Positions 18,379-27,560 are shown, numbered from the stretch's first letter. The stretch is DNA of 64,000 nt from Fictibacillus nanhaiensis (GCA_016401345.1 JAEACG010000002.1:186001-250000); one strand, 5' to 3'. Numbers and translations are program-made. The notes: a model not told the origin generated them from the sequence alone.

Positions 18379-19968
18379 TTGGGGACTCTCTTTTATAACG
18401 GAAAAATCTACACGATGGCAAACGAAGGTGAACATATCGAAGCTGTTTACGTGGAGAACGGTCATATCATTAAAACAGGAACGGAAAAACATCTAAGTAA
18501 TACATTTAGAGAGCGTATTACGAAAAGGGTTGATCTAAATGAGAACTTCATGTATCCGGGATTTGTGGACAGTCATCTACACTTGATCGGTCATGGTGAA
18601 AAGTTGATAAAACTCGATCTCTCAGAAATGACTTCTGCTGAAGAGATGGAACGTGCTCTGAGAGAAAAAGCAACTACACTGACATCCGATGAATGGTTGA
18701 TTGGAGAAGGTTGGAACGAGAACAATTTTATCGACCGTAAGATTTTTCATAGGCAAGAACTTGATGATATTTCAGGAGGACGTCCTGTTCTTCTATCCAG
18801 AGTGTGTCGGCATGCATTTTTAGCGAACACAAAAGCATTAGTATTGGCAGGTATCACTAAGGATACGATCGATCCTCCTGGTGGAATTATCGTAAGAGAT
18901 AATAATGGAGAAGCAACAGGGCTGTTACATGATAGTGCTGCAGAACTTGTAAAGAAAGCTGTGCCAGAAGCTTCACAGAACTATTTGAATACGGCCTTAA
19001 AAACCTCTATCAAACATTTACTTTCATTAGGATTAACAGGAGGTCATTCGGAAGACTTAAGCTATTATGGGTATATAGAAAGGCCGTTGAGTGCTTATCG
19101 AACTGTCATTGATGGAGAAGAGATTAAGTTTCGAGCTCATCTATTGGTACATCATGAAGCCTTTGAAGACTTCAAGAATGTAAAAAAGGAATATGAGTTG
19201 CCTTTCGTAGAGTATGGAGCATTGAAAATATTTGCAGATGGTGCTTTTGGAGGCCGGACCGCTTGGCTATCTCAGCCTTATAATGATGCACCGGAAACCT
19301 CAGGTGTATCGATCCATGCAGATATTGATCTAGCTAAACTTGTTCAAAAAGCGAGAGAGTATCATATGAATGTTGCTGTACATACGATTGGTGATATGGC
19401 ATTGAAACAAACGATTGAAGCGATAAAAAATAACCCTGCAAAGGAAGGCAGAGATCGCCTAATTCATGTTGGGCTTGTAGATGATAATTTAATTGCAGAA
19501 ATGAAACAACTACCAGTCATACTAGATATTCAACCAGGATTTGTAGCATCAGACTTTCCATGGTTGATCGAACGACTCGGTACGGATCGAATTCCAAATG
19601 CTTTTCCTTTCAGAAGATTGATCGATGAAAAACTAATTTGTGCAGGTGGCTCTGATGCTCCTATTGAACCGGTGGATCCGCTCCTTGGAATATTTGCTGC
19701 AGTAACACGAAGAAAACCAGGGGAGAGTCATGAAGGTTACGTGCCAGAGCAAAAATTAACGATGTTTGAAGCAATATCTTTATATACAATCGGAAGTGCA
19801 GCTGCCATCATGCAAGAAGATATTAAAGGGGTCATTAAAAAAGGATATTTGGCTGACTTTACTGTATTAGATCAAGATCTATTTGAAGTTTCAGAAGATG
19901 AGATCTTAAAATCTAAGGTTGTACTTACAATTGTAGATGGTGATATTGTCTATGAGAACAAGGGTTAG
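18379..19968 (+). CDS. ytcJ: Amidohydrolase-3 family metal hydrolase (YtcJ-like)
   Basis: 529 residues. Metal-binding HLH motif in VDSHLHLIGHG (about 64-74), AVHTIGD and SDAPIEP near the C-terminus mark the amidohydrolase superfamily, group 3. It starts with TTG at 18379, 9 nt from AAAGGTGG. Family members hydrolyse N-formyl or cyclic amides; the substrate is unknown. The neighbourhood (after mbcS, before NAD kinase) is that of B. subtilis ytcJ. Confidence 0.83.
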   Translation: MGTLFYNGKIYTMANEGEHIEAVYVENGHIIKTGTEKHLSNTFRERITKRVDLNENFMYPGFVDSHLHLIGHGEKLIKLDLSEMTSAEEMERALREKATTLTSDEWLIGEGWNENNFIDRKIFHRQELDDISGGRPVLLSRVCRHAFLANTKALVLAGITKDTIDPPGGIIVRDNNGEATGLLHDSAAELVKKAVPEASQNYLNTALKTSIKHLLSLGLTGGHSEDLSYYGYIERPLSAYRTVIDGEEIKFRAHLLVHHEAFEDFKNVKKEYELPFVEYGALKIFADGAFGGRTAWLSQPYNDAPETSGVSIHADIDLAKLVQKAREYHMNVAVHTIGDMALKQTIEAIKNNPAKEGRDRLIHVGLVDDNLIAEMKQLPVILDIQPGFVASDFPWLIERLGTDRIPNAFPFRRLIDEKLICAGGSDAPIEPVDPLLGIFAAVTRRKPGESHEGYVPEQKLTMFEAISLYTIGSAAAIMQEDIKGVIKKGYLADFTVLDQDLFEVSEDEILKSKVVLTIVDGDIVYENKG

Positions 19969-19987
19969 TAGAACGCGAATCATGAAC

Positions 19988-20030
19988 CAAAAAAACAGCT
20001 TGCAGATGATGCAAGCTGTTTTTTTTGGTT
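19988..20030. terminator. Bidirectional terminator between ytcJ and NAD kinase
   Basis: AACAGCTTGC and GCAAGCTGTT flanked by long A- and T-runs that can themselves pair (ACCAAAAAAA with TTTTTTTTGGT). Confidence 0.92.
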
Positions 20031-20039
20031 GTTTATCTT

Positions 20040-20837
20040 CTACAAAAAGCTTCTTTTTACTTTATGCCAAAATGAATTGTCTTTTAATTTTACAGTCTTG
20101 ATTCTTTTAGTTGTGAGCTCAAAATTCAAGGTTTCACAATGTTTAATACTCATCGCCTCATTGTCCATACCGATAATCGGATAATGGCTGTTATCATGCT
20201 TGATCTTTAATGTCATCTTACGGTTATCACTTAGGATAAACGACGAACCTAAAGTGCGGTAGTGATTGTTATTTAACGAAGCGAGTTCACTGATTTGATA
20301 GCATGCAAGCATTGGATCGACTACCGCACCGTTCACCGACTTGTTATAAGCTGTACTACCAGTAGGTGTCGAAATGATCATTCCATCCCCACGGAAGGTT
20401 TCAAAATATAAATCATCGATGAAGACGTCAATCTCAAGAGTTCGGATAATGGAAGAACGAAGAGAACATTCGTTTAAGCAGAAGAACGACCCTTGTCCAT
20501 CAATGGTTACAGATAGAGCAGGGTATTTTCTAACTTCAACTTGTTCGTTTTTCATCGCTTCAATCATACCCGCTTGATCATCGATATGAAAATCGCAATA
20601 AAATTCATTCTCAAGTGTACTCACACCTACATAAAGACAATCATCTCTGAAACCAGTTTTACGGACTGCTTGTAAGAAGGTGCCATCACCACCGATGCTA
20701 GCTATGATGTTTGCTTCCTTCTCATCTTCAACTACTTTGAATCCCTCTGTTATGGCTAATGATAGTAATTGGTTGATCTTTTCTAGAGTGCGTTCTTCTT
20801 TTTTGTAAAAAAAGAAAATTTTATTACGAACAGCCAT
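20040..20837 (-). CDS. nadK2: NAD kinase, second paralogue type (PpnKB/YtdI)
   Basis: 265 residues. IGGDGTFLQAVRK holds the GGDG NAD-kinase motif and STPTGSTAYNKSVNGAV the second conserved region. It phosphorylates NAD to NADP in the cytoplasm. Bacilli have two NAD kinases; gene order next to ytcJ and ytfI points to the YtdI type. Ribosome site AAAGGAGGAAAAG lies upstream on the minus strand. Confidence 0.92.
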   Translation of the reverse strand: MAVRNKIFFFYKKEERTLEKINQLLSLAITEGFKVVEDEKEANIIASIGGDGTFLQAVRKTGFRDDCLYVGVSTLENEFYCDFHIDDQAGMIEAMKNEQVEVRKYPALSVTIDGQGSFFCLNECSLRSSIIRTLEIDVFIDDLYFETFRGDGMIISTPTGSTAYNKSVNGAVVDPMLACYQISELASLNNNHYRTLGSSFILSDNRKMTLKIKHDNSHYPIIGMDNEAMSIKHCETLNFELTTKRIKTVKLKDNSFWHKVKRSFL

Positions 20838-20990
20838 GATTGCTTTTCCTCCTTTAATTTCTCTGCTTCACTATTTTGTTCTGAGTGATGAGATCAAATT
20901 CCTAATTCTATTGTAACAGACAGACTTCTTAAGGTTTAGATTGAATGCGCTCTGCCTATAATGAAAAGATAACAGAAGGGGAGAGCATGT

Positions 20991-21659
20991 ATGGTTTGGT
21001 TTACAATCATAATAGGTATCTTACTATTTTTATTAATCGTGATAAGTCTTTCAACGATCCACATCTCCATTTATTTCGTTCATCGAAATGATAATAGTAA
21101 CATTCAGGTCAATTTTAAAATGTATCATTTTTTAAAATATAAATTGAATGTACCTCTAATCATGGTGGATGCTCAAGATCACTCTGTAAAGATAAGAGAA
21201 GAAAAAGACACGACGCTCGGACAGAAAAAAGAAAAGAAGAAGATTACGTTCTTACAACTAAAAAATCAATATCAATCATTTAAAAAGATGCTAAAGCATA
21301 TAAACCACTTTTATCAAATACTCGCTGCATTTTTGAAGAAAATGAAGATGAAAAAAGTAGAATGGCACAGTGCAATCGGACTCGGAGAAGCTTCTTCGTC
21401 TGCCATTGCAGCAGGAGCAGTATGGGGTTTTAAAGGAATAGCGATACAAGTGCTCAATACGTTTTTTAAACTTGAAGAATCTCCGAATGTATCTGTTGTT
21501 CCTGTTTTTCAGGGGATGCATAGTGAAACGCGCTTTTCTTGTATGATTTCATTTAAAATCGGGCATGCTATTGTCGTTATGTTGAAAATCTTAAAGTCCT
21601 GGCGAATAGTAAGTCGTTCGGCTAAGGTGAATTCTGAATATATGACTGGAGGCATGTAA
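20991..21659 (+). CDS. ytfI: DUF2953 membrane-anchored protein YtfI
   Basis: 222 residues, one N-terminal membrane helix (VWFTIIIGILLFLLIVISL), a lysine-rich middle and a short hydrophobic segment near residue 140. Sporulation-associated DUF2953 family, function unknown. It ends 2 nt before ytfJ, forming the conserved ytfI-ytfJ operon. Confidence 0.85.
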   Translation: MVWFTIIIGILLFLLIVISLSTIHISIYFVHRNDNSNIQVNFKMYHFLKYKLNVPLIMVDAQDHSVKIREEKDTTLGQKKEKKKITFLQLKNQYQSFKKMLKHINHFYQILAAFLKKMKMKKVEWHSAIGLGEASSSAIAAGAVWGFKGIAIQVLNTFFKLEESPNVSVVPVFQGMHSETRFSCMISFKIGHAIVVMLKILKSWRIVSRSAKVNSEYMTGGM

Positions 21660-21661
21660 AA

Positions 21662-22114
21662 ATGAGTGAACATCCGATCCAGGGTTTAATGAAAACCGCG
21701 ATGGAAAACTTAAAAGAAATGATCGATGTAAATACGATTATTGGTGATCCTGTAGAGACACCAGATGGCAGTGTCATTCTTACTGTATCAAAAGTAGGAT
21801 TTGGATTTGCAGCAGGTGGAAGTGAGTTCGGTGGACAGGAAGAATCCCATAATTCTTCCACACAGCAAGGTTCATCTAGTCAATCAAAAGAGATGCCTTT
21901 TGGTGGAGGGAGTGGAGGAGGAGTTTCTATTACTCCGATTGCATTCTTAGTAGTAAGCAATACAGGGATCAAGACGATCCACTTAGATAATAGTACGCAT
22001 CTGTATGAGAGAATCTTAGATCTAGCACCTGGTGTGATTGATAAGCTACAGCATATGATGAACAAGAACAAACATAATAATGGTTCATCAAATACACAAA
22101 CACATGAGTTTTAA
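21662..22114 (+). CDS. ytfJ: Sporulation protein YtfJ/GerW family
   Basis: 150 residues: MSEHPIQGLMKTAMENLKEMIDVNTIIGDPV start, then VILTVSKVGFGFAAGGSEFG and a Gly/Ser-rich linker, then VSITPIAFLVV. These are the marks of the YtfJ/GerW family, sporulation proteins known to be involved in lysozyme sensitivity and germination of spores. Made from the ytfI operon and followed by a strong terminator. Confidence 0.93.
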   Translation: MSEHPIQGLMKTAMENLKEMIDVNTIIGDPVETPDGSVILTVSKVGFGFAAGGSEFGGQEESHNSSTQQGSSSQSKEMPFGGGSGGGVSITPIAFLVVSNTGIKTIHLDNSTHLYERILDLAPGVIDKLQHMMNKNKHNNGSSNTQTHEF

Positions 22115-22143
22115 AAAAGCTAACATCTCGTTAGCTTTTTTTT
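22115..22143 (+). terminator. Terminator after ytfJ
   Basis: AAAAGCTAA (22115-22123) pairs with TTAGCTTTT (22131-22139), ending in eight Ts. Confidence 0.9.
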
Positions 22144-22205
22144 CTGCATTGCTTTAAGATGAAAGGGAAAGTACATAATTTATACCTTAAAGGAGGAATA
22201 TAATC

Positions 22206-22703
22206 ATGGCTGTAACATTTAAAGAAAAACCAGTTACATTACTAGGAAATGAAGTAAAAGTAGGGGACCAAGCTCCAGATTTTAAAGTGCTGGCAAACGA
22301 CATGTCTGAAGTGAGCCTTGCAGATTCAAAAGGGAGTGTACGTTTGATCGCTGCTGTTCCTTCAGTTGATACGGGCGTATGTGATGCTGAAGTGCGTCGT
22401 TTTAATGAAGAAGCATCTAAGCTGGATAACGTTAAAGTATTAACGGTATCAGTGGACTTGCCTTTTGCACAAAAGAGATGGTGTGCTGCAGCAGGTATTG
22501 AAAATGTTCAAACGCTATCCGATCACCGTGATCTTTCATTCGGTAAAGCATACGGCGTTGCGATCGAGGGACTTCGTCTTCTTGCACGTTCCGTATTTGT
22601 TATTGATAGCTCTGATAAAGTTACGTATGTAGAATACGTAGACGAAGTAACGAGCCATCCGAATTACGAAGCAGCGATCGAAGCAGCTAAAGCAGCGAAA
22701 TAA
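22206..22703 (+). CDS. tpx: Thiol peroxidase, atypical 2-Cys
   Basis: 165 residues, peroxiredoxin fold. VPSVDTGVCD carries the peroxidatic cysteine C59 and RWCAAAGIENV the resolving cysteine C93. It reduces peroxides with thioredoxin. Ribosome site AAAGGAGGAA. Same position as in B. subtilis, upstream of ytxK. Confidence 0.97.
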   Translation: MAVTFKEKPVTLLGNEVKVGDQAPDFKVLANDMSEVSLADSKGSVRLIAAVPSVDTGVCDAEVRRFNEEASKLDNVKVLTVSVDLPFAQKRWCAAAGIENVQTLSDHRDLSFGKAYGVAIEGLRLLARSVFVIDSSDKVTYVEYVDEVTSHPNYEAAIEAAKAAK

Positions 22704-22713
22704 GCAATCAGAC

Positions 22714-22752
22714 ATCTCCGGTATAGCGTTTAAAATACCGGAGATTTTTTTG
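22714..22752 (+). terminator. Terminator after tpx
   Basis: ATCTCCGGTAT (22714-22724) pairs with ATACCGGAGAT (22735-22745) followed by seven Ts. Confidence 0.92.
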
Positions 22753-22873
22753 TTTAAAAGGGATAGAACCCAGCATAATCCATTCATTTTACAAGCAATA
22801 GAAGTTAATGATTGTATATCCTGTACGTAGTTTGCTAAAATGTTTCCTGTGAAAACTTAGGAGGAAGCGATAT

Positions 22874-23872
22874 ATGAGTTCTTTTAAAGATGTAGAAAAG
22901 CTATTTGTTGTTCTCGACAATACAGCGACGGCAATTAAGGATAAACTTGAACTGCCTTATTTAGACGCTCTTGTGGAATCAGGAGAAAACCTGTTCTTTC
23001 AGGAGATACCAAAAGAATACCCGAAAGAATTAACAACTGTGTTAACAGATGAATACAAAAAAGTGAACGTTACAGAATTCGGTAAAGAAGAAACGCGCAA
23101 GGCTTTCCAGTTGGCTGTACTTAAAGGCATGAAAGAAGCTGTACAACCACACCATGCGATGACACCGGATGCCGTTGCATTATTTGCTGGATATCTTGTT
23201 CAAAAATTCATGAAACAATCCGAGAATCTTACGTTGTTAGATCCTGTAGTTGGTTCAGGGAACTTGCTAACAGCTGTAATGAACCAGTTGAAAGACAAAG
23301 AGTGTGTTTCGTTTGGAGTAGAAGTGGATGAAACTCTTTTGCGATTAGCTTGGGTCAATGCGAATATCCAAAAACATAAGTTAGAGCTTTTTCATCAAGA
23401 TGTGATCAAACCGCTTTATGCTGATCCTGTTGATGTTGTAGTAGCCGACTTGCCTGTAGGATATTATCCAGACGACGAAGCCGCTAAAGCCTTTAAAGTT
23501 CATGAAAAAGAAGGACATACTTTTGCACATCACTTAATCATCGAGCAAGCGGTTCATCACTTGAAAGAAACTGGCATTGGGATTTTTATCGTGCCGAACA
23601 ACCTGTTTGAAAGTGAACAAGCGGACTTGTTCAAAAGTTGGATGAAGGAAACAGTAACCGTACTTGGTCTTCTTCAGCTACCTGAATCATTATTCAAGTC
23701 CTCCGTACATGCAAAAAGTATCCTGATTCTTCAAAAGAATGGAGAAGGTGCGATAAAGCCTAAACAAGCGATGCTTGCTCAGCTTCCATCCTTCTCAAAT
23801 AAGAGTGGATTAGGAAATGTTATGGAACAGATTAATGAGTGGTTTAAAACAGAGTGGGAACGTGAAAAATAA
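22874..23872 (+). CDS. ytxK: Class I SAM-dependent methyltransferase YtxK
   Basis: 332 residues. LLDPVVGSGNLLTAV is motif I for S-adenosylmethionine, and VVADLPVGYYP is a motif IV of the DPPY/NPPY type found in N6-adenine methyltransferases. It looks like a DNA-methyltransferase-derived protein without a target-recognition domain. It sits between tpx and ackA as in B. subtilis; its substrate is not known. Confidence 0.88.
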   Translation: MSSFKDVEKLFVVLDNTATAIKDKLELPYLDALVESGENLFFQEIPKEYPKELTTVLTDEYKKVNVTEFGKEETRKAFQLAVLKGMKEAVQPHHAMTPDAVALFAGYLVQKFMKQSENLTLLDPVVGSGNLLTAVMNQLKDKECVSFGVEVDETLLRLAWVNANIQKHKLELFHQDVIKPLYADPVDVVVADLPVGYYPDDEAAKAFKVHEKEGHTFAHHLIIEQAVHHLKETGIGIFIVPNNLFESEQADLFKSWMKETVTVLGLLQLPESLFKSSVHAKSILILQKNGEGAIKPKQAMLAQLPSFSNKSGLGNVMEQINEWFKTEWEREK

Positions 23873-23947
23873 CAGCGTGGGTCTATCCTATGCTTTTTTT
23901 TCATGGAATTGCAAACGGATTCAAGTCTGAATTGCATGAATATAAGG

Positions 23948-23962
23948 TGTAAGCGTTTTACA
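23948..23962 (+). promoter_or_regulatory. cre site for CcpA upstream of ackA
   Basis: TGTAAGCGTTTTACA is a full match to the cre consensus. It ends 3 bp before the -35 of the ackA promoter, the activating position known for CcpA at ackA in B. subtilis. Confidence 0.9.
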
Positions 23963-23965
23963 ACC

Positions 23966-23994
23966 TTGATATTAATAAGGGTCAATGTTTAAAT
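23966..23994 (+). promoter_or_regulatory. Sigma-A promoter of ackA
   Basis: TTGATA (23966-23971) and TTAAAT (23989-23994) are separated by exactly 17 nt, directly downstream of the cre. Confidence 0.8.
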
Positions 23995-24076
23995 AAGGAA
24001 GGATTATAGTTTCAAGTGAGATGGAAGTGTGAGTTCACACCCTACTATTTCATTGAATATGAAGGAGATGGCTATT

Positions 24077-25264
24077 TTGGCTAAAATTATTGCAATTAAC
24101 GCCGGAAGCTCGTCCTTAAAATTTCAGTTGCTTCAAATGCCTGAAGAAGAAGTACTGACTAAAGGACTTGTAGAACGTATCGGATTAAATGACTCAGTTT
24201 TCACAATCGAAGTTAACGGTGAAAAAGTAAAAGAAATTAAAGATATCCAAGATCACTCAGAAGCAGTATCAATGCTTTTAGATAAATTAGTAAAACATAA
24301 TATCATTTCTTCTCTAGATGAGATCGAAGGAATCGGTCATCGTGTTGTGCATGGTGGAGAAAAGTTTAACGACTCTGTTTTAATCACAGATGAGATTTTA
24401 CATGAGATTGAAGAGATCTCTTATCTTGCGCCATTACACAACCCAGCGAATGTTGTTGGAATCAAAGCTTTCAAGAACGTGTTGCCTAACGTACCAGCAG
24501 TTGCAGTTTTTGATACGGCTTTCCATCAGTCCATGCCTGAAAAATCATTCTTATACAGCCTTCCATACGAGTATTATGAAGAATACGGTATTCGTAAATA
24601 CGGATTCCATGGAACAAGTCATAAGTATGTTTCAGAGAGAGCTGCGGAGCTTCTTGGACGTCCGGTTGAGCAACTTCGTCTTTTATCTTGCCACTTAGGT
24701 AACGGTGCAAGTATTGCAGCGATCGAAGGTGGAAAATCGATTGACACATCTATGGGGTTCACGCCTTTAGCAGGAGTTACAATGGGAACTCGTTCTGGTA
24801 ACATTGACCCTTCATTGATTCCTTATATCATGCAAAAAACAGGCCAAAGCGCTGAAGAAGTAATTAATGTATTGAACAATAAGAGTGGAATGCTTGGAGT
24901 TTCTGGGTTCTCCTCTGACCTTCGCGACATTGAAAGTGAAGCAGAAAAAGGAAACGAACGTGCTGAACTTGCATTAGAAGTATTTGCTAGCCGTATTCAT
25001 AAATATATCGGATCTTATGCAGCGAGAATGGCTGGAATCGACGCGATCATCTTTACTGCTGGTATCGGTGAGAACAGTACGGCTGTACGTGAGCGCGTAC
25101 TTCGCGGCTTAGAGTTCATGGGAGTATATTGGGATCCTGCTCTTAACCAAGTTCGTGGTAAAGAGGCATTCATCAGCTATCCTCACTCACCAGTAAAAGT
25201 TATCGTCATTCCTACAAATGAAGAAGTAATGATCGCGCGTGATACAATGCGCTATGCGATGTAG
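24077..25264 (+). CDS. ackA: Acetate kinase
   Basis: 395 residues from a TTG start at 24077, 9 nt from AAGGAG; the protein then begins with the family start (M)[16 protein letters not shown]. Further motifs are [27 protein letters not shown] and GIGENS. It makes ATP and acetate from acetyl phosphate. Its last 22 codons form the attachment site of the adjoining prophage, and the coding sequence is restored intact on the left side of the insertion. Expression should be CcpA-activated through the upstream cre. Confidence 0.97.
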   Translation: MAKIIAINAGSSSLKFQLLQMPEEEVLTKGLVERIGLNDSVFTIEVNGEKVKEIKDIQDHSEAVSMLLDKLVKHNIISSLDEIEGIGHRVVHGGEKFNDSVLITDEILHEIEEISYLAPLHNPANVVGIKAFKNVLPNVPAVAVFDTAFHQSMPEKSFLYSLPYEYYEEYGIRKYGFHGTSHKYVSERAAELLGRPVEQLRLLSCHLGNGASIAAIEGGKSIDTSMGFTPLAGVTMGTRSGNIDPSLIPYIMQKTGQSAEEVINVLNNKSGMLGVSGFSSDLRDIESEAEKGNERAELALEVFASRIHKYIGSYAARMAGIDAIIFTAGIGENSTAVRERVLRGLEFMGVYWDPALNQVRGKEAFISYPHSPVKVIVIPTNEEVMIARDTMRYAM

Positions 25265-25265
25265 T
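25198..25265 (+). repeat. attL: 68-bp direct repeat in the ackA 3' end
   Basis: Identical over 68 bp to 54437-54504, starting AGTTATCGTCATTCC and ending GCGATGTAGT. The flanking bases differ (A versus C before, T versus G after). It covers the last 22 codons, the stop and one more base of ackA. Confidence 0.95.
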
Positions 25266-25343
25266 TAAGTCGTATCAACGACTTCTTCGTTTGTAATTGA
25301 AGTAATATTACTGACTGACAAACCAAGACCTAAAATTTTTTAG

Positions 25344-25391
25344 ACAGCCTTTTTTATGTTATTAATTTAGCATGAAAGGGGCTGTTTTTTT
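25344..25391 (+). terminator. Element-borne replacement terminator for ackA, overlapping the integrase leader
   Basis: ACAGCCTTTTTTATG (25344-25358) pairs with CATGAAAGGGGCTGT (25371-25385) over 15 positions with G-U pairs, ending in seven Ts. It is similar to the native ackA terminator now at 54512. Its right arm contains AAAGGGG, the only ribosome site for the integrase start at 25393. Confidence 0.8.
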
Positions 25392-25392
25392 A

Positions 25393-26412
25393 TTGTCTAA
25401 TAATCCGATCCACAGAAAAACAAAGCGTCATACAAAACATAATCAAAAAGTGTTCACCGTAGATGATGCAAGAGAAATGGTTATTAAAATAAAAAAACTT
25501 GAGGGTCTTACACCTAGTTCAATTCAAAATTATGAAAAGCTGTTTAATGATTTTGATCAGTTCTTTGGTGAAAAGTCAGACATCACTTCTTTAACCACTG
25601 AGGATGCCCGTAATTTCATCTTTTGGCAACTACATAATAAGATACAATTCAAAAATCATAAATACCGTAAAAACAAGAAAGTAGGCGTTTCAATTACAAG
25701 TGCTAATTTATATCTGACATTTGGAAAAGGAGCTTTCACAGTTCTGGTTAATGAGGATGTTGTTGAAAAGAATATCTTCCATGGGATTAACAACATAAAG
25801 CAAAATGAAAAGAAAATAGAAACGTTGAGTATTGAGGAAATTAAGAAGTTGTTAAAATCTCTTAATAAAGAAATCTATTCCGAGTTTAGATTGTTTTGTT
25901 TTTTAAATTTAGCTTTAGACTCTTTTGGTAGGATTAATGAAATCTTATCATTACGTAAATCAGATATTGATTTTGAGTGTCACACTCTTACATTTACGCA
26001 AACAAAAAATAGACGAGTAAGAATGCTCCCACTCAGTAAAAAGACAATCAACCTTATAGTTGAACTTATAAAAGAAAATGAGGATTTTGGAGATACAGAT
26101 TATATTTTCTTAACTAATCATGGGAAACCATTACGTCCAGATACTCTAAGAAAACACCTAAGAGAGGTAGTACTGCGACTAGGGATCGACAAGAGGATAC
26201 ATCCACATTTATTCAGACATTCTGCATCAGAGTTGTTTTTACGTCAAAATGGATCGATCAGGGTCTTACAAAAAATATTGGATCACCATTCACCGGTAGT
26301 AACTATGAGATATGCCCATGTATTAGATGAAACTGTCAAGAAACAACATGAGCAGTTTTCACCATTGAATTTGATTGATGAAGTAGAAAGAAGAAAGACA
26401 AGGAGAAAATAA
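25393..26412 (+). CDS. int: Tyrosine-type site-specific integrase
   Basis: About 339 residues. A core-binding domain (SIQNYEKLFNDF..., ITSLTTEDARNFI) precedes the catalytic domain with the R of FGRINEILSL, the HPHLFRHSASE box (H and R) and the final HHSPVVTMRYAHV (H and nucleophilic Y). It recombines attP with the ackA site. TTG at 25393 is the likely start, with AAAGGGG upstream; an ATG at 25372 lies inside a terminator stem. It is the first gene inside attL and points inward. Confidence 0.92.
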   Translation: MSNNPIHRKTKRHTKHNQKVFTVDDAREMVIKIKKLEGLTPSSIQNYEKLFNDFDQFFGEKSDITSLTTEDARNFIFWQLHNKIQFKNHKYRKNKKVGVSITSANLYLTFGKGAFTVLVNEDVVEKNIFHGINNIKQNEKKIETLSIEEIKKLLKSLNKEIYSEFRLFCFLNLALDSFGRINEILSLRKSDIDFECHTLTFTQTKNRRVRMLPLSKKTINLIVELIKENEDFGDTDYIFLTNHGKPLRPDTLRKHLREVVLRLGIDKRIHPHLFRHSASELFLRQNGSIRVLQKILDHHSPVVTMRYAHVLDETVKKQHEQFSPLNLIDEVERRKTRRK

Positions 26413-26413
26413 C

Positions 26414-26451
26414 AAAAAAATGAGGCTCAGCTGTTGTCGCAGCTAAACCTC
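26414..26451 (-). terminator. Leftward-acting intrinsic terminator
   Basis: GAGG (26422-26425) and AGCTG (26429-26433) pair with CAGCT (26440-26444) and CCTC (26448-26451). Seven As at 26414-26420 give a T-run only on the minus strand, so it would stop a transcript coming from the right. Rightward it has no T-run. Confidence 0.65.
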
Positions 26452-26529
26452 CAAAAAGTTTTATCGAATCCCATACAATTAAATATGGAATAACCCTAGG
26501 CTTATCATATCTCAAAAAAATAAGATATG

Positions 26530-27290
26530 TCAAGTTCTATTAAGTATTGTCTTTTTTAGGGTCATTCCAGTCGAGGTTGCCGATAAATCGACTATAAAGA
26601 ACCATCGTCAGGTTTAGGACTGAGCCAAAGCTATAAAATCAGTATAGTGTACAACAAAGCGTATTCCCTATTTTACGTTAGTACATGAATGGTGAGTACG
26701 ACCATTAACGGTACGGATGCGGAAGAGTAGAGGTAGATAAACCTGCATGACATTCCACAAGTATGAGAGAGCAAATTTGCGCTCTCAGAACCTGTTCGAG
26801 GACTACTTGAGAAACACAGTAGGAATGTTTGGGAGAATATCCCACGACAAATAGGGTGAAGCGATTCGATCACAGAGCCGATATACAAAAGTTTCAGTTG
26901 ATTGCCTATGTTTACTTGATTATTTTTTTGTCTTGTGAACATTGGCAACAACTTTGCTCATCTCCTCCATCGCCTCAACCAAAAGTAAAAGGTCAAGATC
27001 ATCCAGTCAAGCGTTATTTTGATGAAAGTGAGAAAAGTTTTAGCTAGACACAAGGTAAATGTTTGCAAGATGTTTACAACATTCACCAAATGGATTCTAA
27101 GATTCAGAAACCTGATGAAATAGCATACTTCAGCATCACATCATAGCTAAGTAGGGTTAGGGGATGTGTGTGGAGTTTAAGGCTGGAATTGTAGTTAAAA
27201 TAAAAGAAACAAACCAACCAAGGTCGAAACTAAAGTTGTTGAGACTGTTAAGGAGATCAACTCATACAAGCAAGTTGTTGGGCAGGCAAT
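26530..27290. ncRNA. Large hairpin-rich protein-free segment; candidate structured RNA (strand not settled)
   Basis: No credible protein gene exists between the integrase and 27372. The stretch is full of nested inverted repeats: AGTCGA/TCGACT (26569, 26588), TGTAC/GTACA (26648, 26681), AATGGT/ACCATT (26688, 26701), CATTCC/GGAATG (26751, 26822) enclosing GAGAGC/GCTCTC (26767, 26781), TGGGA/TCCCA (26830, 26840), AACTTTGCTCA/TGAGAAAAGTT (26950, 27029; 10 of 11), and TTAGCTA/TAGCTAA (27040, 27144) enclosing GTAAA/TTTAC and TGATG/CATCA. Size, compactness and phage setting recall the large phage RNAs GOLLD and ROOL, but no class was recognised by sequence. A leftward terminator at the left edge favours a minus-strand transcript. 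Confidence 0.5.
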
Positions 27291-27303
27291 ATTTTTTTAG
27301 AAA

Positions 27304-27325
27304 TAAGTACAACAAGTAGTGTACT
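27304..27325. promoter_or_regulatory. Palindrome upstream of the first early gene
   Basis: AAGTAC (27305-27310) and GTACTT (27320-27325) form an inverted repeat around a 9-nt centre, 46 bp before the next start codon. A regulator operator is possible; nothing more can be said. Confidence 0.3.
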
Positions 27326-27371
27326 TTCTGTTACCATATAATTGGATAATTATATTAGGGGGATGTAATAA

Positions 27372-27539
27372 ATGTCAAAGAATAACGTAGTACATTTACA
27401 TGAAGATTCCTGGGACGAGCTGTTAGAAGGGTATGAAGAGTATATCGGATCAGATAAGTCTGAGCCTCTAGAGAACGGATATAAGAGCAGTAAGAAGAAA
27501 GAAGATACAGCGGAGAGGGAATTGGAAGAAGTAAAGTAA
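27372..27539 (+). CDS. Small acidic protein, unknown
   Basis: 55 residues starting MSKNNVVHLHEDSWDELLEG, rich in Glu, Ser and Lys, no membrane segment. The ribosome site AGGGGGATG lies upstream and a strong terminator follows, so it is a single-gene unit. Not recognised. Confidence 0.65.
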   Translation: MSKNNVVHLHEDSWDELLEGYEEYIGSDKSEPLENGYKSSKKKEDTAERELEEVK

Positions 27540-27560
27540 AATAGCTAAATACTATCGTTA

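Noticed and set aside
26673-27047. Open frames of 72 and 92 codons in the non-coding segment
   Set aside because: No ribosome sites, odd composition and strong base pairing across them; not protein-like.
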